This document shows positions 56,339 through 64,000 of a DNA stretch of 64,000 nucleotides, piece by piece. The position numbers were made by a program, and so were the translations under genes. Every line of letters starts with the position of its first letter. Within the stretch, counting starts at the first letter, position 1. This DNA comes from Streptomyces sp. AC512_CC834 (GTDB lineage: Bacteria; Actinomycetota; Actinomycetes; Streptomycetales; Streptomycetaceae): positions 1 through 64,000 of the forward strand of contig NZ_JAGMUO010000038.1 in NCBI RefSeq assembly GCF_019049325.1, in the 5' to 3' direction. The notes beneath the pieces were generated by a model, which was given only the letters and a program-made list of their open reading frames with translations, did not search any database and was not told where the DNA came from.

Positions 56339-58273
56339 GTGGCAGGACGGATCAACGACGAGGACGTGAAGGCGGTACGGGACGCGGTCCCGATCGACGC
56401 CGTCGTCTCGGAGTACCTCCAGCTACGAGGCGCGGGCGGCGGCAACCTGAAGGGGCTGTGCCCGTTCCACGACGAGAAGTCGCCGTCCTTCCAGGTCAGT
56501 CCGAGCAAGGGGTTCTTCCACTGCTTCGGCTGCCAGGAGGGCGGCGACACCATCACGTTCGTGATGAAGATCGACCACCTCACCTTCTCGGAGGCGGTCG
56601 AGCGCCTGGCCGGCCAGGCCGGCATCACCCTGCGCTACGAGGAGGGCGGGTACAACCCGTCCCACCAGCGCGGCGAGCGCATCCGCCTGGTCGAGGCCCA
56701 CAAGATCGCCGCCCAGTGGTACGCGGAGCAACTGGCGACCGGCCCCGAGGCCGACACCGGCCGCGCCTTCCTCGCCGACCGCGGTTTCGACCAGGCCGCC
56801 GCCGAGCACTTCTCCGTCGGCTACAGCCCCCAGGGCTGGGACCACCTCACCCGCTTCCTGCGCGGCAAGGGCTTCAGCGACAAGGAGCTGCTCCTTTCCG
56901 GGCTCGCCCAGGAGGGCCGCCGCGGTCCCATCGACCGGTTCCGGGGCCGGCTGATGTGGCCCATCCGCGACATCGGCGGCGACGTCGTCGGCTTCGGCGC
57001 CCGCAAGCTCTACGAGTCGGACAACGGCCCGAAGTACCTGAACACCCCCGACACGGCGATCTACAAGAAGTCCCAGGTCCTGTACGGCATCGACCTCGCG
57101 AAGAAGGACATCGCGAAGGTGTCCCGCGCCGTGGTCGTCGAGGGCTACACGGACGTCATGGCCTGCCACCTGGCCGGCGTCACCACGGCCATCGCCACCT
57201 GCGGCACGGCCTTCGGCGGCGACCACATCAAGATCCTCCGTCGCCTCCTCATGGACAACGGCTCGGCCCGCGTGATCTTCACCTTCGACGGCGACGCGGC
57301 CGGCCAGAAGGCGGCCCTGCGCGCCTTCGAGGACGACCAGAAGTTCGCCGCCGAGACCTACATCGCCATCGCGCCCGACGGCATGGACCCCTGCGACCTG
57401 CGCCTGGCCAAGGGCGACGACGCGGTCGCCGACCTGGTCGAGCCCCGCACCCCGCTCTTCGAGTTCGCGCTGCGCCAGATCGTCGGCCGGTACGACCTGG
57501 ACACCCCGGCCGGCCGCGCGGCGGCCCTGGACGAGGCCGCCCCGGTCGTCGCCCGGATCAAGAACAGCGGGGCGCAGCACGAGGTGGCCGTGCAGCTCGC
57601 CGGCATGCTGGGCATCCTCGACACCCAGTTCGTGGTCAAGCGGATCGGCCAGCTCGCCCGCTGGGCCCGCGACCGCGGCGGCAAGGGCCCCGCCCCCGAC
57701 CGGCAGCAGCGCGGCAGCGGCGGCGCCCCGCAGCAGTACGCCACGCAGGCCGGTCCGGGCCCCCGGGGCGGCCCGGCGCTCAACCTCCGCAACCCGGTCT
57801 TCGCCACCGAGCGCGAGCTGCTCAAGCTCGCCCTCCAGCGCCCCGAGCTGGTCTCCCCGGCCTTCGACGCGTACGGAGCGGACGAGTTCACCGCCCCGCC
57901 CTACACCGCCGTACGCGAGGCGATCCTGGAGGCCGGCGGCGCCGAGCTGGGCGTCCAGGACCCGCAGGACTACCTGGTCCGGGTCCGGGACGCCGCCCCC
58001 GACGACGCCGTCCGCGCCATGGTCACCGAACTCGCGGTCGAGGCGATCATGCTGCACCGGGGCGTGAAGGACGTCGACGAGGTCTACGCGGGCGCCCAAC
58101 TGGTCACCGTCCGCCGCCGCGCCGTCGAGCGCCACATCCGGGACATCACCGGCCGCCTCACCCGCCTCTCCGGCCACGGCGACCCCGCCGAACTGGCCGC
58201 CGTGCAGAACGAGCTGTGGGTGCTCCAGCAGTACGACCAGACCCTGCGCGAACACGGCGCCGCCGCCCTTTAG
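56339..58273 (+). CDS. dnaG: DNA primase
   Basis: This 644-aa primase lays down RNA primers for replication. The zinc-binding CHC2 domain is at residues ~30-95 (C41, H44, C62, C65 in C-P-F-H and C-F-G-C). The TOPRIM core has V-V-V-E-G-Y-T-D-V and F-D-G-D-A-A-G-Q-K-A, and a C-terminal helicase-binding region follows a Gly/Gln-rich linker (near residue 460). GTG start at 56339. A strong hairpin follows. dnaG next to a principal-type sigma gene recalls the bacterial rpsU-dnaG-rpoD macromolecular-synthesis arrangement. Confidence 0.96.
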   Translation: MAGRINDEDVKAVRDAVPIDAVVSEYLQLRGAGGGNLKGLCPFHDEKSPSFQVSPSKGFFHCFGCQEGGDTITFVMKIDHLTFSEAVERLAGQAGITLRYEEGGYNPSHQRGERIRLVEAHKIAAQWYAEQLATGPEADTGRAFLADRGFDQAAAEHFSVGYSPQGWDHLTRFLRGKGFSDKELLLSGLAQEGRRGPIDRFRGRLMWPIRDIGGDVVGFGARKLYESDNGPKYLNTPDTAIYKKSQVLYGIDLAKKDIAKVSRAVVVEGYTDVMACHLAGVTTAIATCGTAFGGDHIKILRRLLMDNGSARVIFTFDGDAAGQKAALRAFEDDQKFAAETYIAIAPDGMDPCDLRLAKGDDAVADLVEPRTPLFEFALRQIVGRYDLDTPAGRAAALDEAAPVVARIKNSGAQHEVAVQLAGMLGILDTQFVVKRIGQLARWARDRGGKGPAPDRQQRGSGGAPQQYATQAGPGPRGGPALNLRNPVFATERELLKLALQRPELVSPAFDAYGADEFTAPPYTAVREAILEAGGAELGVQDPQDYLVRVRDAAPDDAVRAMVTELAVEAIMLHRGVKDVDEVYAGAQLVTVRRRAVERHIRDITGRLTRLSGHGDPAELAAVQNELWVLQQYDQTLREHGAAAL

Positions 58274-58275
58274 AG

Positions 58276-58311
58276 GTCCTCCAGAGAACCTCTGGGGGAC
58301 CTCTGGAGGAC
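58276..58311 (+). terminator. 11-bp stem terminator after dnaG
   Basis: GTCCTCCAGAG (58276-58286) pairs with CTCTGGAGGAC (58301-58311); the loop repeats part of the stem sequence (AACCTCTGGGGGAC), allowing alternative pairings. It begins three nucleotides after the dnaG stop. Confidence 0.75.
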
Positions 58312-58752
58312 TCGAAAGGCACCTTCCGGTAACCCGTCGGTCACGGCCCGGACGCAAAAAGTCACCGCACGCCCCTCGTGGCGGCGATGTGTCGTACCCC
58401 ACACTGGGGGCGGTGCTCTGGGGCCCGTCCGGCCGTCTCCGCCTGCCCCGTGGGGTCCGGCACGCGCGCTCGCCGCGTTGCCGAAGCGCCCGAGTGGCTC
58501 CGGCCACGAGGATGCTCCGGTGCCTTGCGAGCGCACGCACCGGACCTCGCGGGGCCCGCCCTTCGGGCGGACGACGGAGCCGGCCGGTCAGGCCCCGGCC
58601 CTCGGAGCGCGGCCGATCCGCAGCGGCGGATTGCTGGTCCCCCGGCCGTGTTCCACGCGTACCGGACGGAGGACCGCGGCGAGCGAGCCGACTCCGCCCC
58701 GAAGTACCGCCGCCGGCCCCCGCCGGCCGCGTCCATCCTGGAGGTCGCCCCC
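58312..58752. other. Upstream region of the sigma factor gene
   Basis: No gene is recognised in these 441 bp. An open frame continuous with the sigma gene is very Arg/Pro-rich and does not look coding. The hairpin CGCCC-TTC-GGGCG at about 58557-58569 is the only strong structure. I looked for a tRNA because of tRNA-like phrases but found no cloverleaf. The sigma gene promoter(s) presumably lie here. Confidence 0.5.
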
Positions 58753-59904
58753 GTGCAGACCCAGACCCTCACCCAGACCGACACCAGTACCGGCGGCGCG
58801 GAGCCGGACGCGGAGCGCGGCGTCCTCGTCGCGATGCCCGCGCAGCCTGGTGCGATGCCGGCCGTGCACCACCCCGGCGACCCCACCGACCCCACCGGTC
58901 CCACCGGTCCCACCGACCTCACCCACCCCACCGACCCCGTGGGCGCCCCCGAGTCCGCCGAACCGCCGCCACCCACCCGCACGGAGTCCGGCGGGCCCTC
59001 CTCCGACCTGTTCCGGCAGTACCTGCGCGAGATCGGCCGGATCCCGCTGCTCACCGCGGCCGAGGAGGTCGACCTCGCCCGGCGCGTGGAGGCGGGCCTG
59101 TTCGCCGAGGAGAAGCTGCGCCGCACCCCCGACCTGGACAGCCGTCTCGCCCTCGATCTCGACCGGCTCGTCGTCCTGGGGCGCCTCGCCAAGCGGCGGC
59201 TGATCGAGGCGAACCTGCGGCTCGTGGTGTCGGTGGCCAAGCGCTACGTAGGGCGCGGGCTGACCATGCTCGACCTGGTCCAGGAGGGGAACCTGGGGCT
59301 GATCCGGGCCGTGGAGAAGTTCGACTACGCCCGGGGCTACAAGTTCTCCACCTACGCCACCTGGTGGATCCGCCAGGCCATGTCCCGCGCGCTGGCCGAC
59401 CAGGCCCGCACCATCCGGGTCCCCGTCCACGTCGTGGACCTGATCAACCGGGTCGTGCGCGTCCAGCGCCGCATGCTCCAGGAACGCGGCTACGAACCGA
59501 CCCCGCAGGAGGTCGCCGCCCACCTGGACCTGCCCCCCGAGCGGGTCGGCGAGGTGCTGCGCCTGGCCCAGGAGCCGGTCTCGCTGCACGCCCCGGTCGG
59601 CGAGGAGGACGACGTCGCCTTCGGTGACCTGATCGAGGACGGCGACGCCGCCAGCCCCGTCGAGTCGGCCGCGTTCCTGCTGCTGCGCCAGCACCTGGAC
59701 GCGGTGCTCTCCACCCTCGGCGAACGCGAACGCAAGGTCGTCCAGCTCCGCTACGGCCTGGTCGACGGCCGCCCCCGCACGCTGGAGGAGATAGGCCGCA
59801 TCTTCGGCGTGACCCGGGAACGCATCCGCCAGATCGAGTCCAAGACACTCAACAAACTCCGCGACCACGCCTACGCGGACCAGCTCAGGGGCTACCTGGA
59901 GTAG
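58753..59904 (+). CDS. hrdA: RNA polymerase sigma factor, HrdA-like group 2
   Basis: This 383-aa sigma-70 protein has a variable N-terminus containing a P-T-D-P-T-G-P-T-G-P-T repeat (residues ~45-62). Region 1.2 (R-Q-Y-L-R-E-I-G-R-I-P-L-L-T) and region 2 (L-R-L-V-V-S-V-A-K-R-Y-V-G-R-G, F-S-T-Y-A-T-W-W-I-R-Q-A) follow. Region 4 is I-F-G-V-T-R-E-R-I-R-Q-I-E-S-K. It lacks the long acidic N-terminus of HrdB, so it is a nonessential group-2 factor. The GTG at 58753 has GGAGG 8 nt upstream. The symbol hrdA rests on remembered position near dnaG in S. coelicolor; hrdC or hrdD are alternatives. Confidence 0.88.
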   Translation: MQTQTLTQTDTSTGGAEPDAERGVLVAMPAQPGAMPAVHHPGDPTDPTGPTGPTDLTHPTDPVGAPESAEPPPPTRTESGGPSSDLFRQYLREIGRIPLLTAAEEVDLARRVEAGLFAEEKLRRTPDLDSRLALDLDRLVVLGRLAKRRLIEANLRLVVSVAKRYVGRGLTMLDLVQEGNLGLIRAVEKFDYARGYKFSTYATWWIRQAMSRALADQARTIRVPVHVVDLINRVVRVQRRMLQERGYEPTPQEVAAHLDLPPERVGEVLRLAQEPVSLHAPVGEEDDVAFGDLIEDGDAASPVESAAFLLLRQHLDAVLSTLGERERKVVQLRYGLVDGRPRTLEEIGRIFGVTRERIRQIESKTLNKLRDHAYADQLRGYLE

Positions 59905-59965
59905 ACGCCGGGTGCCGCCCGCCGCACAGCGGCACCCCGACGCCCCGCCCTCCAGGGCGGCCCTA

Positions 59966-60184
59966 GGCCTGTCCGGCGGATCATGCCGCAGACGCGGGGT
60001 CTGGCACGCACATCTGCGGCGTTGTCGTCGGTTGCCGACTCCCCCACTCTCGGCTTCGCTCGAGCGGGGGGACCCCCATCGCGTCGCCGCCCTCCTCCGC
60101 CTTGCATCTGCACGCACCAGACCCCGCTCACCGGCGCCGATGAGGCGCCGTGACTTTCCTGCGACCTGATCCGCCGGACAGGCC
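59966..60184. mobile_element. MITE-like fold-back element
   Basis: The 18-bp terminal inverted repeat GGCCTGTCCGGCGGATCA (59966-59983) has an exact reverse complement at 60167-60184. Within it a second inverted pair (GCGGGGTCTGG / CCAGACCCCGC) nests, so the whole ~219 bp folds back. It contains no gene and fills the space between the convergent sigma and ABC genes; its right end abuts the ABC stop codon. The motif recurs in Streptomyces intergenic DNA, as I recall. It may work as a bidirectional terminator. Confidence 0.75.
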
Positions 60185-62113
60185 CTAGTCCACCTCGGCC
60201 ACGGCCTGCGCGAACTGCGCCTTGTACAGCCGTGCGTAGGCGCCGTCGGCCGCGAGCAGCTCCGAGTGCGCCCCCTGCTCCACGATCGCCCCGTCCTCCA
60301 TCACCAGGATCGTGTCCGCGTCCCGGATCGTCGACAGCCGGTGCGCGATCACGAACGACGTCCGCCCGTGCGCCAGCTTCGCCATCGCCTTCTGGATGAG
60401 CACCTCGGTCCGGGTGTCCACGGACGACGTCGCCTCGTCGAGCACCAGGATCACCGGGTCGGACAGGAACGCCCGCGCGATGGTGATGAGCTGCTTCTCG
60501 CCCGCGCTCACCCCCGTGCCCTCGTCGTCGATCACCGTGTCGTAGCCGTCGGGCAGCGTCCGTACGAACCGGTCGGCGTGCGCGGCCCGCGAGGCCTCCT
60601 CGATCTCCCCGCGGGTGACCTTCCGGGACGCCCCGTACGCGATGTTCTCCGCGATGGTGCCGCCGAACAGCCAGGTGTCCTGGAGCACCATGCCGATTCC
60701 GGCCCGCAGCTCGTCCCGGGACATCTTCGCTATGTCGACGCCGTCCAGGGTGATCCGGCCGCCGGAGACCTCGTAGAACCGCATCAACAGGTTGACCAGG
60801 GTCGTCTTGCCCGCGCCCGTCGGACCGACGATCGCGACCGTGTGACCCGGCTCCACCTTCAGCGACAGGTCCTCGATCAGCGGCTTCTGCGGGTCGTAGC
60901 GGAACGACACGTGCTCCAGCTCCACCCGCCCGAGCAGATCCTCCGGCCGGGCGCCCGGGATCGGGTCCGCCGACTGCTCCTCGGCGTCCAGGAGCTCGAA
61001 GATCCGCTCCGCCGACGCGACACCCGACTGCACCAGGTTCGCCATCGACGCGACCTGCGTCAGCGGCATCGAGAACTGCCGGGAGTACTGGATGAAGGCC
61101 TGCACGTCACCGATGGACAGCGTGCCGGAGGCCACCCGCAGGCCGCCCACCACGGCGACGAGCACGTAGTTCAGGTTGGACACGAACATCATCAGCGGCT
61201 GCATGATCCCGCTGTTGAACTGCGCCTTGAACCCGGCCTCGTACAGGGCGTCGTTCTGCTCGGCGAACTGCTGCGCCGACTCCTCCTGCCGCCCGAACAC
61301 CTTCACCAGCGCGTGCCCGGTGTACATCTCCTCGATGTGCGCGTTCAGCGTCCCCGTCGAGCGCCACTGCTGCACGAACTGCGGCTGCGACCGCTTGCCC
61401 ACGCGGGTGGCCACCACGAACGACAGCGGCACGGTCACCAGGGCGACCAGCGCCAGGATCCAGGAGACGTAGAACATCATGGCCAGCACACCGATGATGG
61501 TGAGCAGCGAGTTGATGAGCTGGCCCATCGACTGCTGGAGCGTCTGCCCCATGTTGTCGATGTCGTTGGTCGCCCGGGACAGCACCTCGCCGCGCTGGCG
61601 CTTGTCGAAGTACGACAGCGGCAGCCGGGACAGCTTCGTCTGCACGTCCTCGCGCAGCCGGAACATCGTCCGGTTGACCGCCCGGTTCACCAACCGCGTG
61701 GCCACCGCCATGAGCAGTCCGGCCACCGCGAACGTGGCCAGCGCCAGCAGCAGCACCTCGCCGACGGCGCCGAAGTCGATGCCCTGGCCCGGGGTGAAGT
61801 CCGTGCTGCGGAGCATGTCGGCGACATTGCCGTCGCCCTGCTCCCGCATGGAGTCCAGGACCTGCTCCTTCGTGGCCCCGGACGGCATGTCCCGCCCGAC
61901 GATGCCCGCGAAGATCAGGTCGGTGGCCCGGCCGAGGATCTTCGGCCCGACCACGTTGAGCCCGACGCTGACGACCAGGCAGCCCAGCAGCGTGAACAGG
62001 GTCGCCCGCTCCGGCCGGAACCGGGACAGGAGCCGTTTGGCCGACCCCTTGAAGTCCATCGAACGCTGGTCGGGTCCCGCCCCGGCCATCATGCGCCCCG
62101 CAGGCCCCGCCAT
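60185..62113 (-). CDS. ABC exporter, fused permease and ATPase (second subunit)
   Basis: This 642-aa half-exporter has six N-terminal hydrophobic helices and a C-terminal ATPase: Walker A V-G-P-T-G-A-G-K-T-T, signature V-S-A-G-E-K-Q, and Walker B L-V-L-D-E-A-T-S-S-V-D-T. A ~60-residue segment between early helices is longer than usual. The signature reads S-A-G-E instead of S-G-G-Q, a deviation often seen in one half of asymmetric heterodimers. Its ATG overlaps the stop of the partner gene by one base (TGATG). The pair forms a multidrug/lipid-type exporter; the substrate is unknown. Confidence 0.93.
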   Translation of the reverse strand: MAGPAGRMMAGAGPDQRSMDFKGSAKRLLSRFRPERATLFTLLGCLVVSVGLNVVGPKILGRATDLIFAGIVGRDMPSGATKEQVLDSMREQGDGNVADMLRSTDFTPGQGIDFGAVGEVLLLALATFAVAGLLMAVATRLVNRAVNRTMFRLREDVQTKLSRLPLSYFDKRQRGEVLSRATNDIDNMGQTLQQSMGQLINSLLTIIGVLAMMFYVSWILALVALVTVPLSFVVATRVGKRSQPQFVQQWRSTGTLNAHIEEMYTGHALVKVFGRQEESAQQFAEQNDALYEAGFKAQFNSGIMQPLMMFVSNLNYVLVAVVGGLRVASGTLSIGDVQAFIQYSRQFSMPLTQVASMANLVQSGVASAERIFELLDAEEQSADPIPGARPEDLLGRVELEHVSFRYDPQKPLIEDLSLKVEPGHTVAIVGPTGAGKTTLVNLLMRFYEVSGGRITLDGVDIAKMSRDELRAGIGMVLQDTWLFGGTIAENIAYGASRKVTRGEIEEASRAAHADRFVRTLPDGYDTVIDDEGTGVSAGEKQLITIARAFLSDPVILVLDEATSSVDTRTEVLIQKAMAKLAHGRTSFVIAHRLSTIRDADTILVMEDGAIVEQGAHSELLAADGAYARLYKAQFAQAVAEVD

Positions 62114-63846
62114 CAGGCAGCCTCCGCTTCCGTCAGTTGGGAGAGCACGATCTCCCGGTAGGTCACGTTGTCCGTCATCAGCTCGTGGTGCCGGCCCACG
62201 CCGACCACCCGCCCCTCGTCCAGCACGATGATCCGGTCCGCGTCCCGGATGGTCGCCACCCGCTGGGCGACGATCACCACGGTCGCCTCGGCGGTCTCCC
62301 GGCCCAGCTCGGCCCGCAGCGCCGCGTCGGTGGCGTAGTCGAGAGCGGAGAAGGAGTCGTCGAAGAGGTAGATCTCCGGGCGCTGCACCAGCGTCCGGGC
62401 GATGGCGAGCCGCTGCCGCTGACCGCCCGACACGTTCGTGCCACCCTGCGAGATCGGCGCGTCGAGCCCGCCCTCCAGCTCGGAGACGAAGTCCTTGGCC
62501 TGCGCCACCTTCAGCGCGTGCCACAGCTCCTCGTCCGTGGCGTCCGGATTGCCGTAGCGCAGATTGGTCGCGACGGTGCCCGCGAAGAGATACGGCTTCT
62601 GCGGCACCAGGCTCACGACCTTGGCCAGCGTCTTCGGGTCCACGGTCCGCACGTCCACCCCGTCGACCAGGACCTGGCCGTCGGTGGCGTCGAAGAGCCG
62701 CGGGACCAGCCCCAGCAGGGTCGACTTGCCGCTGCCGGTCGAGCCGATGACGGCGGTCGTCTCGCCCGGCTCGGCCACCAGTTCGATGTTCCTGATCACC
62801 GGCTCCTCGGCCCCGGGATAGCGGAAGCCCGCCCCCCGGATCTCCAGGTGCCCGTGCCGGCGCAGCCGCGTGACCGGCGCCACCGGGGGCACCACGCTGC
62901 TCTCGGTCTCCAGGACCTCCTGGATGCGCTCGGCGCACACCTCCGCGCGCGGCACCATCATGAACATGAAGGTGGCCATCATCACGGACATGACGATCTG
63001 CATCAGATAGGCGAGGAACGCGGTCAGATCGCCGATCTGCATCCCGCCGCTGTCGATCCGGTGGGCGCCGAACCACACCACCGCGATCGACGACAGGTTC
63101 ACCACCGTCATGACCACCGGGAACATCAGCGCCAGCAGATTGCCGGTGCCCAGCGCCACCTCGGTGAGGTCGGCGTTGGCCTTCCGGAAGCGCTGCTGCT
63201 CGTACTCGTCGCGCACGAAGGCGCGGATGACGCGGTTGCCGGTGATCTGCTCGCGCAGCACCCGGTTCACCGTGTCGAGACGCACCTGCATGGCCCGGAA
63301 CAGCGGGCGCAGCTTCCGCACGATCAGCGTGACGCAGATGGCCAGCACCGGCACGACCCCGACCAGCACGCCGGACAGCGGCACGTCCAGGCCGAGGGCC
63401 ATCACGATGCCGCCCACGCACATGATCGGCGCCGACACCATCAGCGTGAACGTCATCAGGGCCAGCATCTGGACCTGCTGCACGTCGTTGGTGGTCCGGG
63501 TGATCAGCGAGGGCGCGCCGAAGTGGCCGAGCTCGCGCGCCGAGAAGGACTGCACCCGGTCGAAGACGGCACCCCGCACGTCCCGGCCGAGGGCGGCCGC
63601 GGTGCGCGCACCGTAGTAGACGGCCCCGATGTTGCACACCACCTGGGCCAGCGAGATGCCGATCATCAGGGCGCCGTAGCTCAGGATGTAGCCCGAGTCA
63701 CCCTTGACGACACCTTCGTCGATGATGTGCGCGTTCAGGGTCGGCAGGTAGAGGGAGGCGCAGGTCTGCAGGAACTGCAGCGCCACCAGCAGGGCGATGG
63801 GTTTCTTGTAGGGCCTGAGATAGGCCCGCAGGAGTCGTATGAGCAC
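62113..63846 (-). CDS. ABC exporter, fused permease and ATPase (first subunit)
   Basis: This 577-aa half-exporter has six helices (I-R-L-L-R-A-Y-L-R-P-Y-K-K-P-I-A-L-L at the start) and an ATPase with Walker A G-S-T-G-S-G-K-S-T, canonical signature V-S-G-G-Q-R-Q-R. The Walker B region is I-Y-L-F-D-D-S-F-S-A-L-D, where the catalytic Glu after the Walker B Asp is replaced by Asp/Ser. So this half probably holds the degenerate ATP site. I chose GTG 63846 (GAGAG 7 nt upstream); a GTG at 63912 would add 22 unrelated residues. Co-translated with the 60185 gene as a heterodimer. Confidence 0.93.
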   Translation of the reverse strand: MLIRLLRAYLRPYKKPIALLVALQFLQTCASLYLPTLNAHIIDEGVVKGDSGYILSYGALMIGISLAQVVCNIGAVYYGARTAAALGRDVRGAVFDRVQSFSARELGHFGAPSLITRTTNDVQQVQMLALMTFTLMVSAPIMCVGGIVMALGLDVPLSGVLVGVVPVLAICVTLIVRKLRPLFRAMQVRLDTVNRVLREQITGNRVIRAFVRDEYEQQRFRKANADLTEVALGTGNLLALMFPVVMTVVNLSSIAVVWFGAHRIDSGGMQIGDLTAFLAYLMQIVMSVMMATFMFMMVPRAEVCAERIQEVLETESSVVPPVAPVTRLRRHGHLEIRGAGFRYPGAEEPVIRNIELVAEPGETTAVIGSTGSGKSTLLGLVPRLFDATDGQVLVDGVDVRTVDPKTLAKVVSLVPQKPYLFAGTVATNLRYGNPDATDEELWHALKVAQAKDFVSELEGGLDAPISQGGTNVSGGQRQRLAIARTLVQRPEIYLFDDSFSALDYATDAALRAELGRETAEATVVIVAQRVATIRDADRIIVLDEGRVVGVGRHHELMTDNVTYREIVLSQLTEAEAA

Positions 63847-64000
63847 ACTGGGTCTCTCGGAGTCGGCGACGAGGGGCGGGGCTGGTTGCCCCTGGCCCCT
63901 ATCGTCGAACACTCCACCCGCGTTACCTCAACCGATTAACCCAAGAGCGCGGCAAATTCCGGCCTACGAGGGGTACAGGCCCCCCGCGTCACACGCGCAG
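63847..64000 (-). promoter_or_regulatory. Promoter region of the ABC exporter operon
   Basis: The last 154 bp contain GGTTAATCGGTTGAGGTAAC on the minus strand (63946-63927). It is an AT-richer patch with two GGTTRA elements that could be a MarR/TetR-type operator. No gene starts on the plus strand before the window ends. Regulator genes would lie beyond the window. Confidence 0.4.

Noticed and set aside
58440..58560. Possible tRNA between dnaG and the sigma gene
   Set aside because: No acceptor stem/T-loop GTTCRA pattern or cloverleaf could be built.

Overview
The window is high-GC actinomycete chromosome, almost certainly Streptomyces. The signs are GTG starts, strong third-position GC bias, DUF397/XRE pairs, a Zur-type zinc regulon, GlnR-, SoxR- and DasR-like operators, a DUF1275 protein, class F sortase, Excalibur protein and a group-2 principal-like sigma factor. 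From memory, gene content and order resemble the S. coelicolor core segment from the hrdA/dnaG area to the recO/uppS area. That comparison is recollection, not a search.

Layout. 1-2.1 kb: an intergenic stem-loop region, an XRE regulator with its DUF397 partner, and two small unknown genes. 2.1-9.4 kb: recO, uppS, a DUF1275 membrane protein, then the zinc operon znuA-znuC-znuB-zur, divergent from glyS across two Zur-like boxes. 9.4-13.2 kb: a secreted GH18 chitinase with a DasR-like promoter, an MFS exporter and its divergent MmyB-type regulator. 13.2-18.7 kb: a Lys/Ala/Thr-rich basic-tailed protein coupled to a giant P-type ATPase. 18.7-30.7 kb: a methyltransferase, an MFS exporter, dus, an LtaS-like phosphoglycerol transferase, ppdK, an acyltransferase, an Excalibur/LAETG surface protein and an SDR. 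30.7-32.3 kb: a frameshifted SDR under a TetR regulator. 32.3-37.5 kb: a GlnR-controlled nitrite reductase operon (FAD oxidoreductase-nirB-nirD) and a TauE-like permease.

37.5-42.9 kb is an accessory block. It contains a graspetide-type RiPP operon (71-aa precursor, ATP-grasp ligase, PIMT-like methyltransferase), three tiny genes chained by GTGA overlaps, a divergent XRE regulator and a truncated beta-lactamase-like gene at the right edge. A 22-bp inverted repeat lies at its left edge. 42.9-64 kb returns to conserved content: a PQQ-propeller lipoprotein, a class F sortase with a surface protein, a SoxR-type FMN reductase, two SDRs and a LysR, nasA nitrate reductase, a SanA-like protein, a sirohydrochlorin chelatase, dgt, a ferredoxin reductase-like protein, dnaG, an hrdA-like sigma factor and a heterodimeric ABC exporter.

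Working together: nasA, nirB/nirD and the CbiX chelatase (siroheme) form a split nitrate-assimilation set. znuACB/zur is a self-contained zinc circuit. The sortase and the LAETG protein suggest cell-surface display. The most interesting item is the RiPP operon with its neighbouring GTGA-linked genes. A second theme is non-coding: five short tandem-repeat arrays (8, 12, 15, 19/20 and 21 bp units), a ~219-bp fold-back element and two loci with paired GGACA-NNN-TGTCC palindromes, all between genes. No tRNA, rRNA, CRISPR or intact insertion sequence was seen.
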